Origin: Glomus cerebriforme
Taxonomy: Eukaryota; Glomeromycota; Glomeromycetes; Glomerales; Glomeraceae
Assembly (NCBI GenBank): GCA_003550305.1
Contig: QKYT01000053.1
Coordinates: 100,390-128,669, forward strand
Direction of reading: 5' to 3'
Length of the DNA stretch: 28,280 nucleotides
Shown here: positions 1-9,493 of the stretch, piece after piece
How the letters are laid out: every line of letters begins with the position of its first letter
Numbering within the stretch: the first letter of the stretch is position 1
Translations under genes and position numbers: made by a program
Notes under the pieces: model-generated
What the model saw: the letters and a program-made list of their open reading frames with translations, nothing else
The model's database searches: none
What the model was told of the DNA's origin: nothing

Positions 1-318
1 TAAAAGGGAAAGAAAACATTATTTGCTTATATATAAAAACCAGATTTATATTTCCTATTATAAGTTATATAAAAGGAAATTAGATTTTATCTGGAAGAAA
101 TTTCTTATCGTTATTTTATTTTATTTTATTTTATTTTAAAAAATTGATCTCCACGTGGTTTGAATCAACTTCAAATACATTATACATTCACAAAAAAAAA
201 CAAATTATCTCTCTCTCTCTCTCTTCTTTTTCTTTCTTTTCTTCCTTTTCTTTTCAAACAAACAAAGAAAAAAAAATATTTTTTAATAATAAAAAAAAAA
301 TAATATTTATCATCAAGG
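1..318. other. 5' flank of RhoGEF gene, low complexity
   Basis: This AT-rich flank contains an ATTTT pentamer run (about 113-138), a CT-rich tract (about 210-256) and A/T homopolymers just before the first exon. A CACGTG palindrome lies at 152-157. Pyrimidine tracts followed by A-rich DNA are plausible fungal promoter or 5' UTR sequence, but no TATA box can be chosen with confidence. No coding sequence is supported; the short open frames here are low complexity. Confidence 0.5.
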
Positions 319-3300
319 ATGCCTGTTGTATTAATAACATCAATTTCACCTTCAGGAAATTTGGTCACAACCAAAAAATATCAGGACTCTAAAAACTTAA
401 ACTTGTTTGAACATAATAGCAATGATACTACTACTAATAGTGACATAGAGATGACAAAAAATATTATAAAGTATGTATAAAGTATGGTATTTTATTTCTA
501 ACCTAACTAATTTATTAATTTGATACTTGTAAATCATTTATTATATTATTTTAACTAACCAAAAAAAAATTAATTTATGTACTCTAATACTAGCAATGGT
601 CTTTCCTCAATGGGAAACATTGAGTATATCACCAACCTAGAGACATTTAACGAACGACCATATGACGATTATAATTCGTCATATCAATACAATAATTTTA
701 CTAATCATAATATAAATAAAAATGTAACAGAAAGAAACGCCAATGAAAATAATTTAATTCCAATTCATGAAAACTTCACCTCAACATCATCATCATCATC
801 ATCATCATTTTCTTCATCATTACTTTCTAGTTCTCCAGAGACTAACGTTAACAATATAATTAATAATATAAATATGCAACATATAACTACGACATCTCCA
901 AATACGATAAATACCATTAAAAAATCGTTTACAACTGGTTCATCTCGTTGGAATAATAATATTGACGTTGATAGCGACTCTGAATTTACCGACTTAAAAA
1001 ATTCTTCAAAAACTCGCAAGTCATTATCTATTCTTGGGTCTAACAAGCCACAACTTAAAAGTATTGGTATGTATCATTGTAATAATAAAATGTAAATCCG
1101 TTATATAACTTACGCGGACGTTTTTGTTTTTTTTTTTATTTTTTTATTTTTTATTTTATTTTATTTTTTTTTCATAATTTTTCTTTACTTTTTTTTCTTT
1201 ATCTCCTTTTTTCTTCCCTTTTATTCCATCTTGTTTTTTTTCATTTGATTGATGATGATATAAAATACGCTACTTTTTTTTCCCTTATTTATCAACTTAA
1301 TAATCGTCGTAAATTAATCAACAATAATAAGAAATGCTTTTCAGTTTAGTTTGATAACCCCCGGATTATTATTATTATCTTATTACGTAATTATATATTT
1401 TCCCTACCCCTTTTTTCTTTTTCACATTCCGTGTTTTCATCCTTTTTTTTAAAAAAAAAATCCAGGGTTTTTTTTCTCATTCTAACAAGTTATTTCTCTA
1501 TTTAATGTTAGCAAACAAACAAATATAACATTCCTATTTGCTAATTTAATATTAAATTCTTTTTAAAATTTATTATATAATTACCGTTTGATTTTTTTTC
1601 TTCTCACCTCTTATTTTTATTTTTATTTTTATTTTTTTTTTCATAATTTAGACCTTGATCACGGAATAATATCTGATGATAATATAATTACTACTAAGAG
1701 TAATCGACAACAACTTTGCCTTCGTAAACAACCATCTCCATCAAAGATTCAACGTTTAAAACGTACATTAAGTCTTTCAAAAAAATTTGATACTGAGGAA
1801 GAAGAAGAAGAAGAAGAAGTGATTAATAATACTGACGATTGTTCCTTTTCACTTTTTGCTACTACAACTCCTCCTTTAAACATTCCATCAGTAAAAGAAG
1901 ATTATCCTTATCGTTCTTTTACAATGAGTCGTGGTTCTTCTATCAAGAATAATTCAATTGATGATATTAATATGTATAATAATAATAATAATAGTAAAGG
2001 TTCTACTTTACAACGTTTAAGTCGTTCAATATCAAAAAATTATTCTAATAATGATACTACATCATCATCATCATCAACAACAATAATGACGACGACAACG
2101 ACAACAACAACAACCACGACTACAACAATGATACAATCACAAAATAAATTTCATTGTAATTGTAAGAATAATATGAAGAAACGCGTAAAATCAAATGCTG
2201 TTCATCGTTGTACTTCCTTATCTCCTTTATCTTCTTCATCATCATCATCTACTTCACTTGCTGAAACTTCCACCAAAGATTCTATCACTTGTTCGTCACC
2301 AACTTCGAGTGTATCTGCATGTGATACGGATATCCCAGAATCACGTGATCATTTCACATCTAATATGAAAATTCGAAATTCTATGGATGATCAATCAGAG
2401 TTTGATATAAGACGTTCATGGTCTCATATTGAAGTACGACATTTTAAAGGTTTATTTAAAAGAAATAGACATAGTAGTGATGTACAACGAAGGAATTCTT
2501 ATGCTTATACTACTTCAATAAGAACAAATCAACAAGTTGCTTCGGATTCAGAAGTTAATGTTTTAAATCATGTTACTAATGTTAACAATAATACAAATGA
2601 TGTTGATGATGAGAATTCATCTACCGATCAATCTTCTCCAAAAAAATTTCCGGTTGATTTATTTGCTTTACAAGCTGATATGGAAAAAGAAACGGATGTT
2701 ATTACAAGATCTCGACAAATGAGAAAATTTATTATCAGTGAAATTTACTCTACAGAACAAAGTTATCTAAGTCACATGAAGACCCTCAAAAAGGTATATA
2801 CTATTAATATTTTTTTTTTTATTTATTTCTTTCTCACTTTTTATATTCTAAATAATACTATTATTATTATTATTACTATTATAGACTTTCATGGATCCTT
2901 GTATTAATGCATCAACCTCATCTCCACTTATAAATAAAGATGATATAAAAATCATTTTTGCTCATTTGGATGACTTGATAAAACTATCTGATACGATTGT
3001 AGAAACTCTCGAAACTTCAATGGATCCTTGGGAAGTTTATGACTCTAAATTGGGTCATGTATTTCTTAAATATGCAAATGAATTTGAAGTTTACAAAAAA
3101 TATGCTAAAAATATTCAAAAAAGTCGTCAATTACTTACCAAAAAAGTTAATCAAAGCGTATTTTATCGTAAATTTGTTTCGGTAATTATCTTGATTTTTT
3201 ATTTAATTATTTTTTTTAAAAAAAATTGATTCAGAAAAAGTTTATTAATGATTTTTTTTTTTCTCAAATAATAGTCTCAACGAAAGAAGGAAAATATTAG

Positions 3301-3587
3301 GCTCGGGCTCAATGATTATATGATCATGCCCATACAACGCGTCGCCAGATATTCTCTGTTACTTAAAGGTAAATTTCTTCATTTATAACGTTTTACTTGT
3401 AACGTTTTACTTGTAACGTTTTACTTGTAACGTTTTACTTATAATGTTTTATTTATAATGTTTTACTTTAATAGAATTGAAAAAATACACAATCGAATCA
3501 CATTCCGATTATAATGACTTGTGTAAAGCTTTAGATTATATGATGTCTTTAGCATCCGACTGTAATAACAACATTAAACATATATAA
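319..3587 (+). CDS. Rho guanine nucleotide exchange factor (DH domain only), six exons
   Basis: Proposed exons are 319-470, 594-1066, 1652-2793, 2885-3181, 3275-3368 and 3475-3587, joining in phase to 756 residues. Donors are GTATGT, GTATGT, GTATAT, GTAATT and GTAAAT; intron 1 has a CTAAC branch-like site. The first ~580 residues are low complexity (Ser, Asn, Thr, Glu runs) with basic segments. The C-terminal ~180 residues form a Dbl-homology domain: it begins near 'ISEIYSTEQSYLSHMKTL' (CR1-like) and contains the diagnostic CR3 'MPIQRVARYSLLLKELKKY'. DH domains catalyse GDP release from Rho GTPases, usually at the plasma membrane. The protein stops at the end of the DH fold, so the usual C-terminal PH domain is absent. 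The 585-nt intron 2 is unusually long and poly-T rich; an internal exon or second start there cannot be excluded. Start choice rests on phase and a clean intron 1. Confidence 0.85.
3387..3471 (+). repeat. Minisatellite inside RhoGEF intron 5, ~14-bp unit
   Basis: About six head-to-tail copies of a 14-bp unit, consensus TAACGTTTTACTTG, fill most of the last intron (3369-3474). The first four copies are almost identical; the last two have drifted to TAATGTTTTATTTA-like versions. The array ends next to the acceptor ATAG. The copy gradient suggests recent expansion from one side. Confidence 0.9.
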
Positions 3588-6190
3588 ATCATTTTGAGGT
3601 AAAATGTTTATATATATTATAAAAAAAAAAAAAAGAGTTTCATCTCTTTTATAGCAATACAATTTTTTTTTTTTCTCGAAAAATTTAAAACATTTTTTTC
3701 TTTTTATATCAATTGCATTTTTCTTTAAAAAAAATTCTCTCTTTAAAAATATAAAATATTCTTTTATTTTTGTAAATATCATATATATATATATAGCACT
3801 ATACATATATTATAGCTTAACTCTTTATTAAAAACTTTAATAGTTTTTAAATCCCCATGAAAAAAAAAATTTTTTTTCCTTATGAAAAAAAAAAAATTAT
3901 TTTTTAAAAAAAGGTTATACGTAACAAATTCGAAAAAATTTATCAAAAAATTTTAAAAAACTTGTAAAAATATATATATTTTTTTATTCTTACTTTGTCC
4001 TATTGTATTTTTTTTTTCCTCCAAAGTACTTTTTTTGTATAATTTATTTGTAACAATCTTTGAAAAAAAAAAACTTTTTTTTTTACTTTTTTATTATCTT
4101 TTTGAAAAAATTCTACTTTTTAAATATTTATTTTTTATTTCTTTGATAAAAAAAAAAAAAAGTGAGAAAAAAAAAGGAAAAAAAAAGGACAGGGAATTAT
4201 TATTTGGTGGGTCAAAAAAAAGGTGGTTCTTTGTTTTAAAAAAAAAAAATATCACAAACAATTTTAAAAAACATTATGATATATATAAATAAATAAATAA
4301 ATTATGTTATTTTTTTAAAAAAAAAATTATTATATAAATAAAATTTTTTTTTTGTTTTTGAGTCGTAATCTGTCTGTAAACGTTTTTTTTTTATACTGAT
4401 TTTTCGCGATGGAGCGAGCGTAGATTGCGTAGTAGGCTAAATAGCGTAACAGCGGTAAGCCGATAACGCGTAATAGCCTTGAATCTCAAAAAAAAAAATA
4501 TGTACAGTATTATTTTTCGTTTTTTTTTTGTTAACTGAACTTTTTAACCAATTTTTGGGCAACATTATAAAATTTACCAGCATTACGGTATTATTATTTA
4601 TTAAATAAACACGTGCCGTACCTCCATACAATATACGTAATTATTTTAAATCAATAAATTTACACATTTTATAATAGTCATTTTATAGAATACAGTATAA
4701 AAAAAGTAAATACATTGAAAGAAAACTAATAATAATCTTTTAAATGAATTGTTTGCGAAATTTCGTCTAAAGTTGTAACTTTTTTAAGAAATCTTTTGAT
4801 CCAAGTGTTGTCACAGGATTTTTCATACATTTGATTCTAAATATGACAGATTTTGAATTTTTCGCGTTTTTTTTTTTTGATTTTTCTTTCATGTTTTTAT
4901 TTGCTGCAAATACAATCTTTAACATATGATTTTGACCTATTTTTCAGGGATTTTTTTTTTTAAAAAAAAAACCGAGTCATATCATCATATGCATTTATTT
5001 TGTAATTGCTTTTTTCAATAACGCGTTTTTTTAGAGATTTCTTGCATAATATTGGCGTAATTTGAGCACTAGACTTAAGAGTTTTCAGTAAATACTCGTT
5101 ATATTGAAAATAATATTACAGATTATTAATTATAATTTATTAACATAAAATAAAAGTATATAAATTTATTCTGGTTAATATTGTATTATTTGAATTATTT
5201 TTAATGCCGACCAAAATTATAATTATTCACATTTATTCATTTAATGGACGTGAAAAAAAAAGATGCTAACAAAAGTATTACTTTTTTTTTATTTGTATAT
5301 GGTATTGTTTATTAAAGTTTAATAAAACATGGTCTTTTTTGAAATTTTATGAATCAGTAATGATAAATATTATAAATTATTAAAAGTAAAAGTTTATTTT
5401 TTGCGAAAAAAAAAATATAGAAATCACAGGGTGGAAAATTACGGTGATACTTTGGGGTAGATTTTGCCGTGGAGAAATTTCATATACAAGTTGATTAAAC
5501 GAATAATAATGTTGCTAGTAAGTAGCTATCTATCATTCTCTCGGAGTTTTATTGGAGATTTCGATAAAATTTGCTCCACTCTGAATCATTTAGCCTTTTA
5601 ATTCATAATGTAAAGATACTCATAAAATCATTTAATAATTTATTTACTTTATGTCTATGTTGCTTGACCTTTTCTGTGATAATTTTTTTTTTTTGAATGA
5701 TTTAATCGAGTTTGATTTAATAATAAAAAAAAATTATTTATTTATCGATCACAATCTTGATCATCGTAACGGACATAGCGTGACGCGTACAGATTGTTAT
5801 TTTAAAGCAATTGTAAAGTTTAAAAGAAAAGGATAAATCAATTAAATCATGATTCATGGGTTTAAGTTTTTCGATAAATTCATACATCAAGACGTTCAAA
5901 CAAGCCATGTTGTATTATTTATGATAAAAGAAACTATGCTTTCAAAATAAATCACAAACCAAATGCATTTTTCACACTTTATTCTCTACAAGTTAAAAAT
6001 GTATATAAATATGTGAATTGTATAATATATTTTCACCTTTACTCCTCTATTCAAATATTTCTTATTCATTATCTAAAATATCTCCTATCATTTTAAGGAG
6101 AATAATCAAAAAATTCAAGTCATATATCAATTTATATATACGCTAAAAATTATATTATTTCAATGAACGAATTCTAAATTTCCGGACTAA
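3588..6190. other. Gene-poor spacer downstream of RhoGEF
   Basis: No credible gene was found. The stretch holds long A/T homopolymers (3620-4330), a short GC-richer insert with repeated GCGTA words (about 4400-4480) and anonymous AT-rich DNA. From about 3230 to 5530 it aligns by eye, collinearly and with indels, to a degenerate copy at about 8410-9600. Shared landmarks include a 'ctcgaaaa ... ttgcat ... atagcttaa' block, 'aaaaaggtggttct', 'tttgagtcg', 'tttgctgcaaat' and 'aaatcac..ggtg.aaaatta'. Open frames at 4035-4292 and 3549-3806 are homopolymer artefacts. Confidence 0.6.
4402..4480. repeat. GC-richer segment with irregular GCGTA repeats
   Basis: In a background of A/T homopolymers this ~80-bp piece carries GCGTA or a close variant about five times at 8-18 bp spacing (gagcgtag, tgcgtagt, agcgtaac, gcggtaag, cgcgtaat). 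The related copy near 9180-9230 lacks it, so it is probably an insertion into the 3.2-5.5 kb copy. No coding potential is seen and its function is unknown. Confidence 0.5.
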
Positions 6191-6415
6191 AGGGATAAAT
6201 CATTCCTTCTTTCTCTTAGTAGTTTTTGCGAGTTCAGCCAATAAATACGTAATTAATATCATAACTTAATTCTGAGATTTCTGCTGCGGAAAAAGACCTT
6301 ACTTTTTGTATATCCTATTTTGGGGCTCTTTTTTTCAAAAATGAGATATCAATTTTATCAGAAATTTGATCATTAAGCTAGTGTACGTTCTTTATCACCT
6401 AATTTCTTGTAGAAC
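6190..6415 (-). pseudogene. Decayed fragment related to the 6821-8072 membrane-protein gene
   Basis: Read on the plus strand, this interval follows the 3' coding part of the minus-strand gene at about 6890-7156. Shared blocks include 'ctcttagt.gtttttgcgag', 'tcag.caata', 'ctgcgga.aaaga.cttactt', 'atcagaaa.ttgat' and 'tgtacgttctttat' followed by 'ctaatttcttgta'. It has small indels and a collapsed middle, so the frame is lost. The homology ends where the inverted-repeat element at 6417 begins, as if the element landed in the relic. It corresponds to the C-terminal conserved domain; no membrane segments remain. Confidence 0.75.
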
Positions 6416-6416
6416 T

Positions 6417-6565
6417 GTTGTAGTCCAAATTTTACCATGTTCCAAATCAACCCATCGGCCTAAATCATCGGCCCATTACAATAATGCCTTAAGACAGTAC
6501 CAACGATACTTTCCTAATTTAGGCCGATGGGTTGATTTGGGACATAAGTCGATTTGGGCTACAAC
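6417..6565. mobile_element. MITE-like inverted-repeat element (149 bp) with possible 6-bp target duplication
   Basis: A perfect 24-bp inverted repeat (6442-6465 against 6517-6540) lies inside imperfect outer arms that start GTTGTAG(T/C)CCAAAT and end with its complement CTACAAC. The outer arms keep identical length with a few mismatches, giving ~49-bp arms around a ~51-bp centre. AGAACT stands immediately before (6411-6416) and after (6566-6571), which would be a 6-bp target-site duplication. There is no transposase; the 92-residue open frame across it (6366-6644) is an accident of the palindrome. Superfamily is not assignable from this. Confidence 0.8.
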
Positions 6566-6571
6566 AGAACT

Positions 6572-6820
6572 TAACGAATCCGTCGATCCCATTTATGTGA
6601 TTTATAACATTATATATTATAAGTTTTATTTGAATTATAAATAAATACTTGTTGATTATATATATTCGTTGGTTATATTAAATATAAAATAAAATAAAAA
6701 ATATAAAATGTAATTATAAACTAAGTTTAAAAAGAAAGTGATTCATAGAGTGTGATTTTCAACTTTCATATTGACTTTTTCACGTTTGAATACTTAAAAC
6801 GTGACATATAGATTAAAAGA
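6572..6820. other. AT-rich spacer
   Basis: This holds a stretch of TATA/AAATA-rich DNA after the inverted-repeat element and before the stop of the minus-strand membrane gene. It probably contains the 3' UTR of that gene. No gene or clear repeat is seen. Confidence 0.5.
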
Positions 6821-8072
6821 TTAATTCATCTCGTTGATAATGACGATTTCCTCTTTTTTCTCTTCATGAGAGGTAGTTTCTGGATTGGCGGAATTTTGCC
6901 TCTTAGTTGTTTTTGCGAGCTCAGTCAATACGTAATCAATATGATCACAACTCAATTCTGAAATTTCTACTGCGGATAAAGATCTTACTTTTTGTATTTT
7001 ATCTTCACCGATTTCATTAAAAAATTCATAGATCTTCTGAGTTCTTTCTTTCAAAGTTAAGATATCGATATTATTAATCTTATCAGAAAGTTGATCCTTA
7101 ACCTCTTCGTTAACTAGAGCTTGAGCTGTACGTTCTTTATTGTCTAATTTCTTGTAATGATCAAAGCGATCTACAAGTGCTTTTCCAAAAAAATAATAGC
7201 AACGAATGACTTCTTGAGTATTTTTTTCTTCTTTTCTAGCAAAGATTTTGTTTTCCTCCTTTTCAGCCTTGACAATCTTACTAAATAAAAGTGCAAATTC
7301 TTCTGGATTATCGCTTTGCAAAGTGGAGTCATTAGAAAATTTTGATTGCGAAGGGTCATCATTTTCTGGATTGTCACTTTGTAAAGTGAGGTCATCAGTA
7401 GTCAACTCATTAACAAACTTCTTTAATGTTTTTGGACATTTTTTTTTAAATTTATCACTCCCGTAGATAATTTTTAAAATTCTTGTTTCGAAAAAGTAAT
7501 AAGAATAAAGGATTGAGAATGTAAAAATGCTTAACAAAGTATTTGTGACTATGGTGGAAGGGGATAATATTGTTATGTATTCAAAAGATTTAAGGATGAG
7601 ACAAATGGTAAATAAAACATTCAATAATTCATCTAACGCTAATTTGAAAATATTGATAAAAAGAGCAAAAAAGTATAGAAAAATGATAGGTATAACTATA
7701 TATAAGTAATCATTTGTTCCAAAGAATATTCCACACAAATAATAATAACAATATATATTTGCGATGAGAACAAATTGAAAGTTGTTTATTAAAACAACTA
7801 ACTATAAGTCTATTGATGAAAATCAATACGAGAGGTAAAACTGAAAAAAAGTAAAGTATGATAAGTTGAGTTCTACTTAAATAGCGACGGTAGGTATGTA
7901 TAATAAAAGGTAATAGTCCATAAATTCCAATAATGTAATCCATAAGGATTTTCATACAATTTTTCACAAACTTTTTGATACTGGACGAAAGAATATTATG
8001 TATAAAGATTGGAAACAAAGCGAAGACGAATATATTGTGAATATCGGATGTTGGTTCATAATTATCTTCCAT
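6821..8072 (-). pseudogene. Multi-pass membrane protein with conserved C-terminal domain; one apparent frameshift
   Basis: Two overlapping minus-strand frames look like one gene. The 5' frame starts at ATG 8072 (MEDNYEPTSDIHN) and encodes about four hydrophobic segments, running to a stop at 7710. The 3' frame, open through about 7738-6821, adds two or three more membrane segments and then a charged cytosolic-type region ('GKALVDRFDHYKKL', 'ERTAQALVNEEVKDQL', 'RTQKIYEFFNEIGEDKIQ', 'LSCDHIDYVLTELAK'). The switch must occur near 7740-7765, in a TTA/T-rich run, and needs a one-base shift; no GT-AG intron fits well. The C-terminal part carries a duplicated 'TLQSDNPE' motif. I recognise the style as a lineage-specific Glomeromycete family of unknown function (memory, not a search). 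It could be a recent pseudogene, a sequencing error in a homopolymer, or a two-frame gene. Confidence 0.7.
7296..7396 (-). repeat. Internal direct repeat encoding the TLQSDNPE motif twice
   Basis: Within the membrane-protein gene, two near-identical segments (about 7298-7332 and 7364-7396, ~66 bp apart) encode '(L/S)TLQSDNPE' twice in the linker between membrane region and C-terminal domain. They differ by a few silent or conservative changes, consistent with an in-frame tandem duplication. Confidence 0.75.
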
Positions 8073-8440
8073 CGAAAACAATTATCAGAATTTTTTGTGA
8101 GGAAAATCTTAGTCTCAAATTTGTGAATTTTTTTTGTATATAAAGATTTTGTTGCCCTTATCATAAAACATTTCCTAATGGAGTATACAAAATAAATATT
8201 CTCAAATGAACATATATTAGGCATTTTGGTCACTAAAAACTTGTCCAAAATATAAAATTCGTCCCAAATTCATCATTGTTTTGCTATAAATAGTTTATAA
8301 ATCAAAATTTAGATTGATTGTTATGCGGGATGCTCCTATGAGTGGAAATATTGGAATACTATTTTTTACAGCACTACAAAATAAGAAGTTATATACCGCG
8401 GAATATTACGATTTCTTATCGTTTTTATTATTAATTACTA
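8073..8440. other. Upstream region of the membrane-protein gene
   Basis: No gene is supported. A 94-residue minus-strand open frame (7964-8248) overlaps the membrane gene in another frame and shows no domain. The words 'ataaaacatttcctaat' at about 8164-8180 reappear near 11334-11350, so part of this upstream region was duplicated with the gene relic there. Confidence 0.5.
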
Positions 8441-8530
8441 CTCAACGAGAGATAATGATTATATAATAATCCATACAATGCGTCACCAGATATTCTTTGT
8501 TACTTAAAGGTGAATTTCTTCATTCAATCA
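8441..8530 (+). pseudogene. Relic of RhoGEF exon 5 and its donor site
   Basis: The stretch around 8448-8525 matches RhoGEF exon 5 and the start of intron 5 (about 3273-3386). Shared words include 'ctcaacga', 'aatgattatat', 'ccatacaa.gcgtc.ccagat', 'attct.tgttacttaaagg' and 'aatttcttcatt'. Relative to the intact exon it has lost about two bases in the 'atgatcatgccc' segment plus a longer internal piece, so the DH frame is broken, and the donor GGTAAAT has become GGTGAAT. No other RhoGEF exon can be recognised upstream, so only the 3' end was copied. Confidence 0.85.
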
Positions 8531-8819
8531 AATCAATTTATTCTTTCTCTTTTGTTAAATATCTTATAACTATATACTGTATAAATATGCATATATATAT
8601 ATTTAAGAAAAAAAACGATACATAACCATATTTATATTTTTTTTCACTAACATTTATATAATCAAATATTAATTGTATTTATGTCCAAAATCAGATTGGA
8701 CCGATTCACATTTATTTTTCTCGAAAATTCAAAATTATTAATTGCATATATCATATATATAATTTTTTAATACTATACATACTGTATCTGATATATCATA
8801 GCTTAAAATTATATATATA

Positions 8820-8972
8820 TGTTGTACGTCAGGTGTCGTCCGTGTCGATTTGCAGTTGACGCGCGTCAGATGACTAATGCTGGCCAAACCTTCTTAGGCA
8901 TTATAAAGATCAGCCCAAATGGGTCCATAATTTAGGCCTGACGCAAATTGATATCTGACGCACAAACATATG
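8820..8972. mobile_element. Second MITE-like element, related to the one at 6417
   Basis: A GC-richer insert interrupts the AT-rich duplicated segment. Its ends form an imperfect inverted repeat: left 'atgttgtacgtcag', right the complement of 'atgtttgtgcgtcag'. Further inside, 'gatttgcag' faces the complement of 'aatttgcg'. Its interior, read on the minus strand (8938-8918 and 8904-8893), matches the interior of the 6417 element: 18 of 21 positions starting GGCCTAAAT, then ATAATGCCT.AAG. Boundaries are approximate and no clear target duplication was found beyond flanking TA-rich DNA. Confidence 0.6.
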
Positions 8973-9493
8973 TACAGTATATATTTTTTTACTTTTTTCT
9001 ACTTTTTAAAATTTATTTTTTGAAAAAAAAAGGAAAAAAAGTAAAGGGGATTATTTTTAAAAATCATAAAAAAAGGTGGTTCTCAAATATTAAATATTAT
9101 GATTTGTTATTTCTAAAAAACATATAATTATGTTCTTTTCAGTTATATAATAAATAATTTTTTTTGAGTCGCAAGTTCTGTATGCATTTTTCCAAATTTA
9201 CAAAAATTCATTAACTTGTTAAGGCTATGCATTTACACATTTAGTGATAGAATATAAATAAATAAATAAAGCTAATGATTTTAAATAAATAAATAAGTCA
9301 TGATTTTAATCACGTGACTTAGTGTTGATTTTTGAATTTTTCTTTCGCGTTTTATTTGCTGCAAATTCAACTTTAACATAACGTATTATTCATTGAGTAT
9401 TTTTTTTTAAAAAATAAGAGTTATATGTGATGATTATTATCAATTATCCATAATGCAAAATTATATTATTAATCACGTAATCGGTGACATTTA

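Noticed and set aside
144..392. 82-codon plus-strand open frame near the start and its minus-strand partner (180-374)
   Set aside because: It begins at a TTG, translates homopolymers and CT-rich DNA, and overlaps RhoGEF exon 1 in another frame.
765..1046. Minus-strand open frame with poly-Asp
   Set aside because: It is a shadow of the Ser-rich RhoGEF exon 2; the poly-Asp is the complement of the TCA repeat.
6366..6644. 92-codon open frame with 'RWVDLGHKSIWATTE'
   Set aside because: The frame simply crosses the inverted-repeat element and the pseudogene edge; the apparent protein pattern comes from the palindrome.
7171..7395. Minus-strand frame, and plus-strand frames at 7248-7466 and 7527-7709
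   Set aside because: They overlap the membrane-protein gene; the better composition and longer frame belong to that gene.
7964..8248. 94-codon minus-strand open frame upstream of the membrane gene
   Set aside because: It overlaps the gene's first membrane segments in a different frame, has no domain, and upstream similarity to the 11.3 kb relic is non-coding.
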